A DNA stretch of 64,000 bases from an uncultured Rhizobiaceae group bacterium (GTDB taxonomy: Bacteria > Pseudomonadota > Alphaproteobacteria > Rhizobiales > Rhizobiaceae), in contig CALHBJ010000005.1 in the NCBI GenBank assembly GCA_937930845.1, positions 54,891 to 118,890 on the forward strand. The letters run 5' to 3'. The position numbers and the translations under genes were made by a program. This document shows, in pieces, positions 28,798 through 38,514 of this stretch. A model generated the notes under the pieces. That model made no database searches. It had not been told where the DNA came from and saw nothing but the letters and a program-made list of their open reading frames with translations. How positions within the stretch are numbered: position 1 is the stretch's first letter; every line of letters begins with the position of its first letter.

Positions 28798-30051
28798 ATG
28801 AAAAAGTTCAATGTATTTTCATTAGCCCGCGAGACCATGCGCGGGCACACCGGCTGGGGCAAGCAATGGCGCAACCCGGAACCGAAGAAGCAATATGATG
28901 TCATTATTGTAGGCGCTGGTGGCCATGGCCTTGGCACGGCCTACTACCTGGCCAGGGAACACGGCATCAAAAACATCGCAGTTTTGGAAAAAGGCTGGTT
29001 GGGCGGCGGCAATACCGGCCGCAACACCACAATCATCCGTTCCAACTACCTCTATGATGAATCCGCAGGACTTTTTGATCACTCCCTGAAATTGTGGGAG
29101 ACCCTGTCCCAGGAACTCAATTACAATGTGATGTTTTCCCAGCGCGGCGTGATGATGCTGGCCCACAATGTCCATGATGTGCAGTCGGCCCAGCGCCATA
29201 TCAACGCCAACCGCCTTAACGGCGTCGACAATGAATGGCTCACACCACAACAGGCCAAGGAATATTGCCCGCCGCTGAACATTTCCAAAGACAGCCGTTA
29301 TCCCGTAATGGGCGCCGCCCTGCAGCGTCGAGGCGGTGTTGCCCGCCATGATGCCGTGGCCTGGGGTTATGCACGGCAGGCTTCCGACATGGGTGTCGAT
29401 ATCATCCAAAATTGTGAAGTCACCGGCATCAACCGCGCCCCTTCCGGGGAAGTAACCGGTGTTGAAACAACCAAAGGCACGATTGGGGCCAAGCAAGTGG
29501 GCGTTGTCGCCTCCGGCCATACATCCATCTTGATGGAAATGGCCGGCGTGCGCATGCCACTGGAAAGCTTCCCCCTGCAGGCGCTGGTATCTGAACCGGT
29601 CAAACCCATCTTTCCCTGTGTCACCATGTCCAACGCGGTTCATGCCTATATCTCCCAGTCCGACAAGGGCGAACTGGTGATCGGCGGCGGCACTGATTCC
29701 TACGTGTCCTATTCCCAAACAGGCTCCATGCACATGTTGCAGGAAGTGCTGGACTCCATCATCGAACTGTATCCCATTTTCAACCGCCTGAAGATGCTGC
29801 GCACCTGGGGCGGTGTTGTTGATGTCACGCCCGACCGCTCGCCAATTTTGGGCAAGACACCGGTCAAAGGGCTGTATGTGAATTGCGGCTGGGGCACTGG
29901 CGGATTTAAGGCCACGCCGGGTTCCGCCAATGTCTTTGCCCACACAATCGCAAAAGATGAGCCCCATAAAATCAATGCCGGATTCAATCTGGACCGCTTC
30001 CGCACAGGCCGCTTGATCGACGAAGCTGCAGCCGCAGCCGTGGCACATTGA
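28798..30051 (+). CDS. soxB: Sarcosine oxidase subunit beta
   Basis: This is a 417-residue flavoprotein subunit. The Rossmann motif [19 protein letters not shown] starts near residue 34 and [14 protein letters not shown] follows; the C-terminal [15 protein letters not shown] and [14 protein letters not shown] are typical of the DAO-type beta subunit that binds FAD and the covalently attached FMN at the alpha/beta interface. The enzyme oxidatively demethylates sarcosine to glycine, passing the C1 unit to tetrahydrofolate. First gene of soxBDAG. Confidence 0.95.
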   Translation: MKKFNVFSLARETMRGHTGWGKQWRNPEPKKQYDVIIVGAGGHGLGTAYYLAREHGIKNIAVLEKGWLGGGNTGRNTTIIRSNYLYDESAGLFDHSLKLWETLSQELNYNVMFSQRGVMMLAHNVHDVQSAQRHINANRLNGVDNEWLTPQQAKEYCPPLNISKDSRYPVMGAALQRRGGVARHDAVAWGYARQASDMGVDIIQNCEVTGINRAPSGEVTGVETTKGTIGAKQVGVVASGHTSILMEMAGVRMPLESFPLQALVSEPVKPIFPCVTMSNAVHAYISQSDKGELVIGGGTDSYVSYSQTGSMHMLQEVLDSIIELYPIFNRLKMLRTWGGVVDVTPDRSPILGKTPVKGLYVNCGWGTGGFKATPGSANVFAHTIAKDEPHKINAGFNLDRFRTGRLIDEAAAAAVAH

Positions 30052-30154
30052 TTATGGCAAATACCGGATTCACATCGCCGCTGCACCCCACCTGTGCCTC
30101 ATCGCAACGGGGAACTGGCGCGCAAACCTCATGCCTCAAGATCGAGACCACATC

Positions 30155-30457
30155 ATGCTCCTGATCCATTGCCCCTATTGCAAAGACGATCGTCCTGAAC
30201 TGGAATTCTCCAACGCGGGCGAAGCGCACATCGTGCGTCCCACCAACATGTCCGACATCAGTGACACAGAATTTGAAGCCATGTTCTTCATGCGCGACAA
30301 CCCAAAAGGCATCGCCCTTGAGCGCTGGCGCCATGCCCATGGGTGCGGACGCTTTTTCAACGTCGCCCGCAACACCGTCTCCGACAAGTTTCTGAAGGTC
30401 TATAAGGCGGGAGAGCCACGTCCTTCAGATGCTGAAATTGAGGAATTGTTGAAGTGA
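30155..30457 (+). CDS. soxD: Sarcosine oxidase subunit delta
   Basis: This is a 100-residue zinc-binding subunit: MLLIHCPYCKDDRPELEF with CPYC, HIVRP, and WRHAHGCGRFF with His and Cys ligands. I chose the ATG at 30155 because the family begins MLLI-CPYC; an earlier ATG at 30131 is possible. The stop overlaps the soxA start by 4 bp. It completes the zinc-containing delta subunit of heterotetrameric sarcosine oxidase. Confidence 0.92.
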   Translation: MLLIHCPYCKDDRPELEFSNAGEAHIVRPTNMSDISDTEFEAMFFMRDNPKGIALERWRHAHGCGRFFNVARNTVSDKFLKVYKAGEPRPSDAEIEELLK

Positions 30458-33432
30458 CCCCCTCATCAAAACAGCCCTATCGCGCCAAGAGCCACGGCGC
30501 GCTCAATCACGCCCGCACTGTGCGTTTCACCTTTGACGGCAAGCCCTATGAAGGTCTGGAAGGCGACACGCTGGCTTCAGCCCTGCTGGCCAATGGTGTG
30601 CACCTCATGGGTCGTTCGTTTAAATATCACCGTCCCCGTGGGGTCATGTCTGCTGGTGTGGAAGAGCCCAGCGCGCTGATTGGCATTTCTCGCGACAAGT
30701 CAAATTCTGGTGCCCGGGTGCAGCCCAATGTGCGGGCTTCGGTTCAGGAAATCTATGATGGCATGAACGCGGTCAGCCAAAACCGCTTTCCCTCACTGAA
30801 TTTCGATCTGGGTGCGGTAAACTCCCTCCTCGCTCCCTTCTTTGCGGCAGGTTTCTACTACAAAACCTTCATGTGGCCCCGCAAAGCCTGGGACAAGGTC
30901 TATGAACCCTTCATCCGCCGCGCCGCCGGTCTTGGGGAATCCCCCACCGAAACCGACCCGGACCGTTATGCAAACCGGTTTGAACATTGCGATGTACTCA
31001 TCATCGGTGGCGGTGCTGCTGGCCTCATGGCCGCCAAAACCGCAGCTGCCAAAAAGCAGCGCATCATCCTGTGCGACGAGAATCCAAGCCTGGGCGGTTG
31101 GTTGCTGGCAGACAGCGATGTCACCATTGATGGAAAATCCGGAACACAATGGGTCAAGGATACAGTTGCAGAATTGCAGGCAAACGAAAATGTGCGCCTG
31201 CTCACCCGCACCACCGGCTTTGGCTATTTCCAGCAAAATATGGTGGGTCTGGTCGAACGGGTGACCGATCACCTGGCACAACCGGATATGGATTTGCCCC
31301 GCGAACGCATGTGGCAGGTGCGCGCGGACAAAGTTGTTATCGCCCAGGGTGCCATCGAACGCCATCTGGTGTTTGCCGACAATGATCGCCCCGGCATCGT
31401 GTTGGCAGGTGCCGCACAAAAATGGCTGAACCAGTTCGGTGTCACTGTGGGTAACAATGTCGGCGTCTTCACAGCCTGCGATACAGCCTATGCCGCTGCG
31501 TTCGATCTGTATGAAGCAGGTACGCATATTGCGGTCATCGTAGACCAGCGCGCAACGGTCGATCAGGCCCTGCTTGAACAGGCCAATGAACTGGGCATTC
31601 GTGTCATGCCAAATGCAGGTGTTGTGGGCGTGACCGGCAAATTGCGGATCAATGGCATTAAGGTAAAAACCGCATCGGGCAGTGAAGAGACCATTGAAGT
31701 CGATGCCCTGATCACCTCCGCCGGCTGGACCCCTTCCCTGCACTTATATTCCCAGTCCCGCGGCAAGCCCATTTGGGATGAAGCCTCACAGCGCTTCCTG
31801 CCCGGCCAAAGCCCGCAGGCGTGTGTGAGCATTGGCGCATGCAACGGCACCAATGATCTGGCCACCACATTCGCCGAAGCCGCCAAAGCAACAGGTGGCC
31901 GTGCCCCTAAACTTGAAATCGAAAACGACGTGTCTTTGGCGGGCGGCACCATTGGCATGGCCAGTGAATCCGCTGAAACCGGCAAGGCATTCGTTGATTT
32001 CCAAAACGATGTTACCGCCAAGGACATCAAACTGGCCGTGCGCGAAGGTATGCATTCCATTGAGCATGTCAAACGTTACACCACCAATGGCATGGCAACC
32101 GATCAAGGCAAATTGTCGAACATGCATGGCTTGTCGATTGCTGCCAAAATGCTGGACAAACCCGTTCCTGAGGTGGGGCTGACCACCTTCCGCGCGCCTT
32201 ATACGCCCACAACATTTGGCAGCTTTGTTGCCCACGCACGGGGCACGCTGTTTGATCCTTCACGCAAGACACCAATCCATGAATGGGCACAGGAAAACGG
32301 CGCAGAGTTCGAGCCGGTCTCCCTGTGGCAACGTGCGTGGTATTTCCCACGGCCCGGCGAAGACATGCATGAAGCGGTTGACCGCGAATGCCGCACCGTG
32401 CGCACCAGTGCCGGTGTTTTCGATGCATCTACACTGGGCAAGATCGAAGTCGTTGGCCCAGATGCTGCCGCGTTCATGAATATCATGTACACAAATGGCT
32501 GGGACAAACTGAAACCCGGCCGCGCAAAATACGGCATCATGTGCCGCGAGGACGGTTTCATCTATGATGACGGCGTTGTGGGCAAACTCTCTGACACCCG
32601 CTTCCATGTCACCACCACAACCGGCGGCGCACCCCGGGTGCTCAACCACATGGAAGACTACCTGCAAACCGAATTTCCCGATATGCAGGTATGGCTCACC
32701 TCAACCACGGAACAATGGGCAACCATTGCCGTGCAGGGACCAAAGGCACGAGAGATCATTCAGCCCCTGGTGACAGGTGCCGATATTTCTGCGGAAAAAT
32801 TCCCCCATATGAGCGTGGTGGAATGCCAGGTCTGCGGCGTTCCAGCCCGCCTGTTCCGTATTTCCTTCACTGGCGAACTGGGCTTTGAAATCAATGTGCC
32901 CGCCGACTATGGCCGGGCCGTATGGGAAGCCATTTGGGAACGTGCGGAACCCGCTGGCGCCTGCGCCTATGGTACTGAAACAATGCATGTCTTGCGCGCA
33001 GAAAAAGGCTATATCATCGTTGGCCAGGACACCGATGGAACAGTCACCCCCCATGATGCGGGATTGTCCTGGGCTGTGGCAAAATCCAAACCGGATTTCG
33101 TCGGCAAACGCGGCCTTCAGCGCCCGGATTTGACCGCAAGTGGCCGTCGCCAACTTGTGGGCCTCAAAACGTCTGATCCCAAAAAAGTTGTTCAGGAAGG
33201 CGCGCAGATTGTTGCTGATCCGGAGCAGGCAATCCCCATGAAAATGATCGGTTTCGTCACATCATCCTACTGGTCTGGAACGCTGGAACGTTCCATCGCC
33301 ATGGCAGTGCTGGAAGACGGTTTCGCGCGCATGGGCGAAACTTTGTACATTCCCATGGAGGATGAAGTCATTGAGGTCGAAGTGGAAGGCACCGTTTTCT
33401 ATGATCCAAGCGGGGAGAAAATCAATGGTTGA
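30454..33432 (+). CDS. soxA: Sarcosine oxidase subunit alpha
   Basis: This is a 992-residue subunit starting with GTG. Domains in order are an N-terminal 2Fe-2S-like fold without cluster ligands (FTFDGKPYEGLEGDTLASALL), an FAD/NAD domain (VLIIGGGAAGLMAAKTAA near residue 180) and, from about residue 600, a GcvT-like folate-binding domain (RTVRTSAGVFDASTLGKIEV, and later GELGFEINVP). It binds NAD+ and transfers the methyl-derived C1 to tetrahydrofolate. It overlaps soxG by 8 bp. Confidence 0.95.
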   Translation: MTPSSKQPYRAKSHGALNHARTVRFTFDGKPYEGLEGDTLASALLANGVHLMGRSFKYHRPRGVMSAGVEEPSALIGISRDKSNSGARVQPNVRASVQEIYDGMNAVSQNRFPSLNFDLGAVNSLLAPFFAAGFYYKTFMWPRKAWDKVYEPFIRRAAGLGESPTETDPDRYANRFEHCDVLIIGGGAAGLMAAKTAAAKKQRIILCDENPSLGGWLLADSDVTIDGKSGTQWVKDTVAELQANENVRLLTRTTGFGYFQQNMVGLVERVTDHLAQPDMDLPRERMWQVRADKVVIAQGAIERHLVFADNDRPGIVLAGAAQKWLNQFGVTVGNNVGVFTACDTAYAAAFDLYEAGTHIAVIVDQRATVDQALLEQANELGIRVMPNAGVVGVTGKLRINGIKVKTASGSEETIEVDALITSAGWTPSLHLYSQSRGKPIWDEASQRFLPGQSPQACVSIGACNGTNDLATTFAEAAKATGGRAPKLEIENDVSLAGGTIGMASESAETGKAFVDFQNDVTAKDIKLAVREGMHSIEHVKRYTTNGMATDQGKLSNMHGLSIAAKMLDKPVPEVGLTTFRAPYTPTTFGSFVAHARGTLFDPSRKTPIHEWAQENGAEFEPVSLWQRAWYFPRPGEDMHEAVDRECRTVRTSAGVFDASTLGKIEVVGPDAAAFMNIMYTNGWDKLKPGRAKYGIMCREDGFIYDDGVVGKLSDTRFHVTTTTGGAPRVLNHMEDYLQTEFPDMQVWLTSTTEQWATIAVQGPKAREIIQPLVTGADISAEKFPHMSVVECQVCGVPARLFRISFTGELGFEINVPADYGRAVWEAIWERAEPAGACAYGTETMHVLRAEKGYIIVGQDTDGTVTPHDAGLSWAVAKSKPDFVGKRGLQRPDLTASGRRQLVGLKTSDPKKVVQEGAQIVADPEQAIPMKMIGFVTSSYWSGTLERSIAMAVLEDGFARMGETLYIPMEDEVIEVEVEGTVFYDPSGEKING

Positions 33433-33979
33433 AGCAACACCCACAAAGCGCATCGCACCAGCAGAAGGATTCCGTGTCGCAAATTCGGTCGTTTCCATTG
33501 AAACCGCTAAACCCGCCTCACGCATCAGCCTGCGGGCCACAAGCGCAGGCGCGAGATCGTTTGAGAAATCGCTTAATTTTGCCCTACCGCGCAAGCCTGC
33601 CGAAACCGCCTCCGCCAAGGGACGCCACGCCCTCTGGCTGGGCCCGGACGAGTGGCTTTTGATCGACGAAGCAAACCCCGATGATTCCATGGTGCCCCGC
33701 TTACCCAATAAGCAATTTTCGGCCGTGGATGTATCGCACCGCAACATGGCGTTTATTGTCGCAGGCCCCGGTGCCGCTGCTACACTTAACGCCGCCTGTC
33801 CGCGTAACCTGTCGCTTGCGGCATTTCCTGTCAAAACCTGCTCACGCACGGTGCTGGGCAAGGCTGAGATCGTGCTCTACCGTACGGCCAGAGATACATT
33901 CCGTGTGGAATGTTGGCGCTCCTATGCCCCTTACGTTCGGGATTTGCTGGCAATTGCTTCAAAAGACGCCCATATTTGA
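33425..33979 (+). CDS. soxG: Sarcosine oxidase subunit gamma
   Basis: This is a 184-residue gamma subunit that overlaps the soxA end. ATG at 33425 gives MVEATPTKRIAPAEGF. Family features are ALWLGPDEWLLID, VDVSHRNMAFIVAGP and RTVLGKAEIVLYRT, with a GcvT-like fold. It closes the soxBDAG set. No purU, glyA or folD genes follow within the window, so the formyl/methylene-folate branch must be elsewhere. Confidence 0.9.
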   Translation: MVEATPTKRIAPAEGFRVANSVVSIETAKPASRISLRATSAGARSFEKSLNFALPRKPAETASAKGRHALWLGPDEWLLIDEANPDDSMVPRLPNKQFSAVDVSHRNMAFIVAGPGAAATLNAACPRNLSLAAFPVKTCSRTVLGKAEIVLYRTARDTFRVECWRSYAPYVRDLLAIASKDAHI

Positions 33980-34021
33980 GCAACACCGCCAACATTGAAA
34001 TTGAATTGACCGGGTCCAGGT

Positions 34022-35212
34022 TTGAGCAGCAAAAGCAAAATGTCTGTGCGCAAGCGTGCAGTTTTTTTCATTGGCGGATACGACCCTAAATCGCCGGAAG
34101 CATTTTTTGACCGGCTGCTGCGCGAAGCCGGGCGATATGAGCAATTGGTTGAGGCGGAACTGGAAGCGGTTGCTCCCGCCCGGACATCCGGCCATCTCAC
34201 CATCCAAAAATTCCACACCTCCGGCAAGGACTGGACAGTCGACACCGATTTCCATTTCGTCGGCCTCGACGACATTGTCCTGAAGGATTTTGATCAGCCG
34301 CTTCTGGTGCGCCTGGGCCGCTATGGGGTGACCTTTGCCGACTATGTGTTTAGCGGATCAGCCTTTGCATTCATGAAACATGCCTGGCGGTTTTCGCTAT
34401 ATTTCTTCTACCCATTCCTGATGATGCTGCTTGGCCTGGCGGTCAGTCTGGGCCTGGCATGGCTGATTGCCACATCCGGCGTGGCATTGGCCTGGTTGAC
34501 GGCACCGGTCATCTTTCTGGCGGCCATTTCCACTTTTTTACAAATGGTCGCCCCGCGATATTTCGTGTTGCACCTGATGGATTTGTGGAGTTTCTCACGC
34601 GATTTCATTCACCGTAGCCGCAAGGACATTGACGAAAAACTCGAAAGCGTCGCCAACCAGGTCGCGAAAGTGTGCACCAGTGGTGCCTATGACGAAGTGC
34701 TGCTGGTGGGCCACAGCACCGGAGGAGCCTTGATCCTGGATGTGGCTGCCCGTGCCGAATCCCAGCTTGAAGCCAGGGATCTTGGCTCCACAAAACCCAT
34801 AGTTTTGACCGTTGGCTCCACAGCGCTGAAGATTGGCTTGCATCCCGCTGCGGGGTGGTTCCGCGATAAAGTGGCCCGGTTGGTCGACAATCCGGCATGG
34901 CATTGGTTAGAATATCAATGCCGAAATGATCTGATAAACTTCTTCAACACCCAGCCTGCGCGCCTCATGGGCGTGGGCAATGCCGCAAAGCCCATCGTCG
35001 GGCGCATCCGCATCCGGTACATGCTCGATGCGAAAACCTATTCTCGCATTCGTCGCAATTTTTTCCGCGTCCACTACCAATTCGTATTTGGCAACAACAA
35101 AGCATACCACTACGATTTTCCAGCATTCTGCTTTGGACCAAACTCCATGGTTGTGCGGGGGGAAGAACTTGCCGCCTGGCAGGTCAAACTCAAGAAAGAA
35201 AAACAAAAATGA
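34022..35212 (+). CDS. Membrane-associated alpha/beta hydrolase-like protein
   Basis: This protein has about 396 residues. The N-terminus AVFFIGGYDPKSPEAFFDRLLREAGRYE is followed by two to three hydrophobic segments at about residues 125-185. A hydrolase half has the nucleophile elbow VLLVGHSTGGAL near residue 230. The substrate is unknown. The frame opens with TTG at 34022; an ATG seven codons later is equally plausible and neither has a clear ribosome binding site. The stop overlaps the next gene (ATGA), so the two form an operon. Confidence 0.65.
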   Translation: MSSKSKMSVRKRAVFFIGGYDPKSPEAFFDRLLREAGRYEQLVEAELEAVAPARTSGHLTIQKFHTSGKDWTVDTDFHFVGLDDIVLKDFDQPLLVRLGRYGVTFADYVFSGSAFAFMKHAWRFSLYFFYPFLMMLLGLAVSLGLAWLIATSGVALAWLTAPVIFLAAISTFLQMVAPRYFVLHLMDLWSFSRDFIHRSRKDIDEKLESVANQVAKVCTSGAYDEVLLVGHSTGGALILDVAARAESQLEARDLGSTKPIVLTVGSTALKIGLHPAAGWFRDKVARLVDNPAWHWLEYQCRNDLINFFNTQPARLMGVGNAAKPIVGRIRIRYMLDAKTYSRIRRNFFRVHYQFVFGNNKAYHYDFPAFCFGPNSMVVRGEELAAWQVKLKKEKQK

Positions 35213-35793
35213 GCGAAACACTTGCGGCCATTATCTGGGGTCTTGGCATTGCAGGCTGGCTGGCCGTGCGCCTGCCCAGGCGCCGCAAGGCAAAGCGGTT
35301 GAAGACAATTGCTGACCGCAAGTCCCTGATGGAGCAAACGACACTGGGCTTTTGCATCATCGGCCTGTTTGCAGCGCCGCTCGCCTATTGGCTGACCGGC
35401 TGGCCCGAATTCGCGGATCGCAGCTTTTCACCGATTTGGGCAACCCTTGGCGGCATCACCATGGCCGCTTTTGTGGTGCTGTTTCGCCTCAGCCACAAGC
35501 AATTGGACAAGAACTGGTCGGTTACACTGGAAGTGCGCGAAGATCATCAACTGGTCCAGCACGGTCTATACGCCAAAATTCGCCATCCCATGTACACATC
35601 GTTTTGGCTGTGGGGCATTGCCCAATTATTATTGGTGCCCAATTGGATTATGGGGGCCATTGGTCTGTTGAGCGTCGCGATTTTGTTTTTCACCCGGATT
35701 AACAATGAAGAAGCCATGATGCGCAGTCAGTTTGGCGATGCCTATGACGACTATTGCAAGCGCACAAAACGGCTGGTGCCCGGACTATACTGA
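35209..35793 (+). CDS. Isoprenylcysteine carboxyl methyltransferase-like membrane protein
   Basis: This is a 194-residue membrane protein with four to five hydrophobic segments. The C-terminal motif HQLVQHGLYAKIRHPMYTS followed by NNEEAMMRSQFGDAYDDYCKRTKRLVPGL is the ICMT/PEMT (methyltransferase) signature that binds S-adenosylmethionine. Bacterial members methylate lipids or unknown small molecules. It is co-transcribed with the upstream hydrolase (4-bp overlap), so they may act on the same lipid-like substrate; this is inference. Confidence 0.82.
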   Translation: MSETLAAIIWGLGIAGWLAVRLPRRRKAKRLKTIADRKSLMEQTTLGFCIIGLFAAPLAYWLTGWPEFADRSFSPIWATLGGITMAAFVVLFRLSHKQLDKNWSVTLEVREDHQLVQHGLYAKIRHPMYTSFWLWGIAQLLLVPNWIMGAIGLLSVAILFFTRINNEEAMMRSQFGDAYDDYCKRTKRLVPGLY

Positions 35794-35897
35794 GATTTCA
35801 AAAATTTGACCGCCCAACTCTATTGCGCGGTTCCCAATGTTTTCGTATTTACGGTTCGAAATAGACGGGGCGATGGTATCTGTTGGGACTAAAAATT

Positions 35898-36560
35898 ATG
35901 AACCATTTCGCTGTGATTTGCGCAACGATTGCGTTGCTGTTTGGGGCCAACATCCCGCATTCACCTGCCTTGGCCGATACGGAAGTACCCGTCCAATTGG
36001 CGGCCAAAAAGTCTAAAAAAACAGCCGATGTCTATCTGTTGCGCGGCTTTGCCGGTGTATTTTCCCGTGGTTTGGACTCCATGGGAGAAAAATTGGTCAA
36101 GAAAGGCGTCGATGCCCAGGTCATCGCCCATTCCAGATGGGAACGCGCAGCGGCTGAAATTATTGCCAACCGCAAGAAATATGGCCGCCGTCCGGTGGTC
36201 CTGATCGGCCATTCCCTTGGTGCAAACGCGGTCATTCGCATGGCAAAAGTACTCAAGAAAAAGCGAATCAGGATCGACTATATGGTGACATTCGCTGCCA
36301 CCAATCCCGATCCCATTCCCACCAATGTGCGCAAGGCAACGAATTACTATTTCAAAACCGATGGTTGGGGAAAGCCCATCAAGGGCGTGAAAGGCTATCG
36401 CGGCAATTTGAAGAATATCGACTTCTCAACCAGCACCGAGATCGGCCATTTCAACATCGAAAAGCAACCCCGGCTGCAACGGCAGGTCATCAACAATGTG
36501 TTGCGGTTTACGCGCATACGCTCTGCCTCCCAGACAACTGACACAGATATTCCCGGCTAA
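35898..36560 (+). CDS. Exported lipase-like alpha/beta hydrolase
   Basis: This is a 220-residue protein from the ATG at 35898, which opens a signal peptide (MNHFAVICATIALLFGANIP, cleavage near ALA). The nucleophile elbow is VVLIGHSLGANAVIR and a late H in STEIGHFNIEK may be the catalytic His. A basic segment after cleavage (AAKKSKKTADVYLLRGFAGVF) precedes the hydrolase core. The substrate is unknown; it probably acts in the periplasm. Confidence 0.72.
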   Translation: MNHFAVICATIALLFGANIPHSPALADTEVPVQLAAKKSKKTADVYLLRGFAGVFSRGLDSMGEKLVKKGVDAQVIAHSRWERAAAEIIANRKKYGRRPVVLIGHSLGANAVIRMAKVLKKKRIRIDYMVTFAATNPDPIPTNVRKATNYYFKTDGWGKPIKGVKGYRGNLKNIDFSTSTEIGHFNIEKQPRLQRQVINNVLRFTRIRSASQTTDTDIPG

Positions 36561-36648
36561 AACTAGTCACTTACCAATTCAGCATTTTAATCAGGCCGCA
36601 AATTGCACTAGGCTTGGAACTCACATGTCCCAGGCTTGAGATGACTTC

Positions 36649-37299
36649 ATGAGCGATGAAGCGCGGCTTCGCGAACAAATCTGTACTTTGGCCAAATCCA
36701 TGTTCGACCGGGGTTTGACCGGTGGCAGTACCGGCAATATTTCAGCGCGTACCCAAGATGGCGGATTGCTGGTTTCCCCCACAGGCACCAGCTTTGGACG
36801 CCTCGATCCGGCCCGCCTCACCCGTTTTGACAGCAGGGGCCAGCAAACAGACGGAGACCCGCCGACCAAGGAAATGCCCTTACATTCGGCTTTTTATGAG
36901 ACGCGCAGCACAGCCGGTGCCGTGGTCCACCTGCATTCGTGCCATTCGGTGGCCCTGTCGATGATGCCCGATACGGACCCCGATTGTTTTCTGCCGCCCC
37001 TCACCCCCTATGCCATCATGAAGCTGGGCAAGGTGAAGCTGCTGCCTTTCTTTCGCCCCGGAGACCCCCAAATGGGCCAGGCCGTGCGCAGTCTTGCCGG
37101 TAAGCGCAGCGCAGTGATGTTAGCCAATCACGGCCCCGTCGTGGCGGGAAAAGATGTGGAAGCTGCCTGCAATGCCATAGAAGAACTGGAAGACACCGCC
37201 CGGCTGGCCATGATGATGCGTGGCATGGGGGCAAACATGCTTACACAAGCCCAGGTGAAAGACATCGTAACGCATTTCAATGTGGAGTGGGATGAATGA
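36649..37299 (+). CDS. otnC: Class II aldolase-like, OtnC family (3-oxo-tetronate 4-phosphate decarboxylase)
   Basis: This is a 216-residue protein of the class II aldolase/adducin family. The opening GLTGGSTGNISARTQDGGLLVSPTG, the TKEMPLHSAFYETR segment with the conserved Glu, the metal-binding VVHLHSCHSVALS and the late ANHGPVVAG are OtnC-like. OtnC decarboxylates 3-oxo-tetronate 4-phosphate to dihydroxyacetone phosphate. Its stop overlaps the otnI start, supporting the assignment; the partner kinase otnK is not in the window. L-fuculose-phosphate aldolase activity is an alternative. Confidence 0.72.
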   Translation: MSDEARLREQICTLAKSMFDRGLTGGSTGNISARTQDGGLLVSPTGTSFGRLDPARLTRFDSRGQQTDGDPPTKEMPLHSAFYETRSTAGAVVHLHSCHSVALSMMPDTDPDCFLPPLTPYAIMKLGKVKLLPFFRPGDPQMGQAVRSLAGKRSAVMLANHGPVVAGKDVEAACNAIEELEDTARLAMMMRGMGANMLTQAQVKDIVTHFNVEWDE

Positions 37300-38060
37300 C
37301 AAAATTTTCAGCCAATCTGGGGTTTCTGTGGAATAATCTGCCACTTCCAGATGCAATTCATGCGGCTAAAAATGCAGGCTTCGACGCCGTCGAATGCCAC
37401 TGGCCCTATGACTATGAAGTTGAGCAGGTGCGCCAGGCATTGTCTGATACGGGACTGCAAATGCTGGGCCTCAACACCCGCCGGGGTGATGTGAAGGGCG
37501 GCGAAAACGGCCTTTCAGCGTTGCCTGGTCGTGAAACCGATGCCCGCGCTGCCATCGACGAAGCCATCGACTATGCCCAGGCAATTGGGTGCGGCAAAAT
37601 TCACATCATGGCCGGGTTTGCAAGTGGCAAAGACGCCTTGAAAACATTCAACGCCAACCTTGCCTATGCTTGTGATCGCGCTGCCCAGTTTGACCAGATC
37701 ATCCTGATAGAACCGTTGAACAGCTACGATGCGCCTGGCTATTTTTTGCAGACTGTGGAACAGGCACGTGAAATTATCGAAGGCCTGGGCGCTGCCAGTT
37801 TGCGCCTGATGTTCGATTGCTACCACGCACAATTAATGGGCGGAGATTTAACCAACCGGTTAAAATCACTGCTCCCGATAATTGGACATATTCAGTTTGC
37901 TTCCGCACCAGATCGTGGCCCCCCTGATACGGGCGAAATCCACTATCGCCATATTTTTCACATGCTGAAAGAATGGAACTACGCAGACCCATTGGGTGCC
38001 GAATATAAGCCCAAGGGCGCAACCGAGGATTCCCTTGATTGGATGGGTTCCCTGCGCTGA
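37296..38060 (+). CDS. otnI: 2-oxo-tetronate isomerase OtnI / hydroxypyruvate isomerase family
   Basis: This is a 254-residue TIM-barrel isomerase. Family segments are MTKFSANLGFLWNNLPL, GLNTRRGDVKGGENGLSALPGRE, HIMAGFA, ILIEPLNSYDAPGYFL and LMFDCYHAQLMGGDL, with metal-binding Glu and His residues as in Hyi/OtnI. With OtnC it would process four-carbon sugar acids; a hydroxypyruvate isomerase role is also possible. The ATG overlaps the otnC stop (ATGA). Confidence 0.75.
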   Translation: MTKFSANLGFLWNNLPLPDAIHAAKNAGFDAVECHWPYDYEVEQVRQALSDTGLQMLGLNTRRGDVKGGENGLSALPGRETDARAAIDEAIDYAQAIGCGKIHIMAGFASGKDALKTFNANLAYACDRAAQFDQIILIEPLNSYDAPGYFLQTVEQAREIIEGLGAASLRLMFDCYHAQLMGGDLTNRLKSLLPIIGHIQFASAPDRGPPDTGEIHYRHIFHMLKEWNYADPLGAEYKPKGATEDSLDWMGSLR

Positions 38061-38101
38061 AGGCTTCATTCATGCAATAGGCATATGCAACAGGGGCTCA
38101 A

Positions 38102-38392
38102 TCAACTGCCGCGACTGGTCACGGGCTGGCAGGATTTCAACGAGCAGCGTCCGTCACGGGCCTTCACAATGCGCCAGCGCAAAATGGACGAATCCCCGCA
38201 AAAGGATTCATTGCCCACAAAACGAACATTGCGGCCACTGTGCCGAAAGAAGCGAACCTTGCTCTGTTGCACCTGGCTTTTCAACGCCGTACAAGACAGC
38301 CCCTGCGTCGCCGGTGCCGCCTGTGCACCGCCCAGGAAAGACATGGCAGTCACGCTGGCCAAAAGTGCCTTGGGAATGACGTTTGCACGCAT
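38102..38392 (-). CDS. Small exported protein of unknown function
   Basis: This is a 96-residue protein with an AAAGG ribosome binding site and a clear signal peptide (MRANVIPKALLASVTAMSF, cleavage near AQA). The mature part has four Cys (SCTALK, SFCGDS, GRCSLKSC), probably two disulphides, and a pattern of Arg-rich strands. I do not recognise a family. It is convergent with otnI and divergent from the DUF3237 gene. Confidence 0.6.
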   Translation of the reverse strand: MRANVIPKALLASVTAMSFLGGAQAAPATQGLSCTALKSQVQQSKVRFFRHSGRNVRFVGNESFCGDSSILRWRIVKARDGRCSLKSCQPVTSRGS

Positions 38393-38514
38393 GATATTGC
38401 CTTTCGATGGGTTACAGTCGATTTATGATCCAAGAGATGGGCGGTTTCAAAACACAATCGATCACAATTTTGGGGGCACTCGATTGCAACAACCAGTGGA
38501 CAGGATAAACGCTG

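Noticed and set aside
28822..30048. 408-codon open frame on the minus strand opposite soxB
   Set aside because: It is antisense to a well-recognised gene, His/Gly/Cys-rich in a way typical of reversed GC-rich codons, with no domain.
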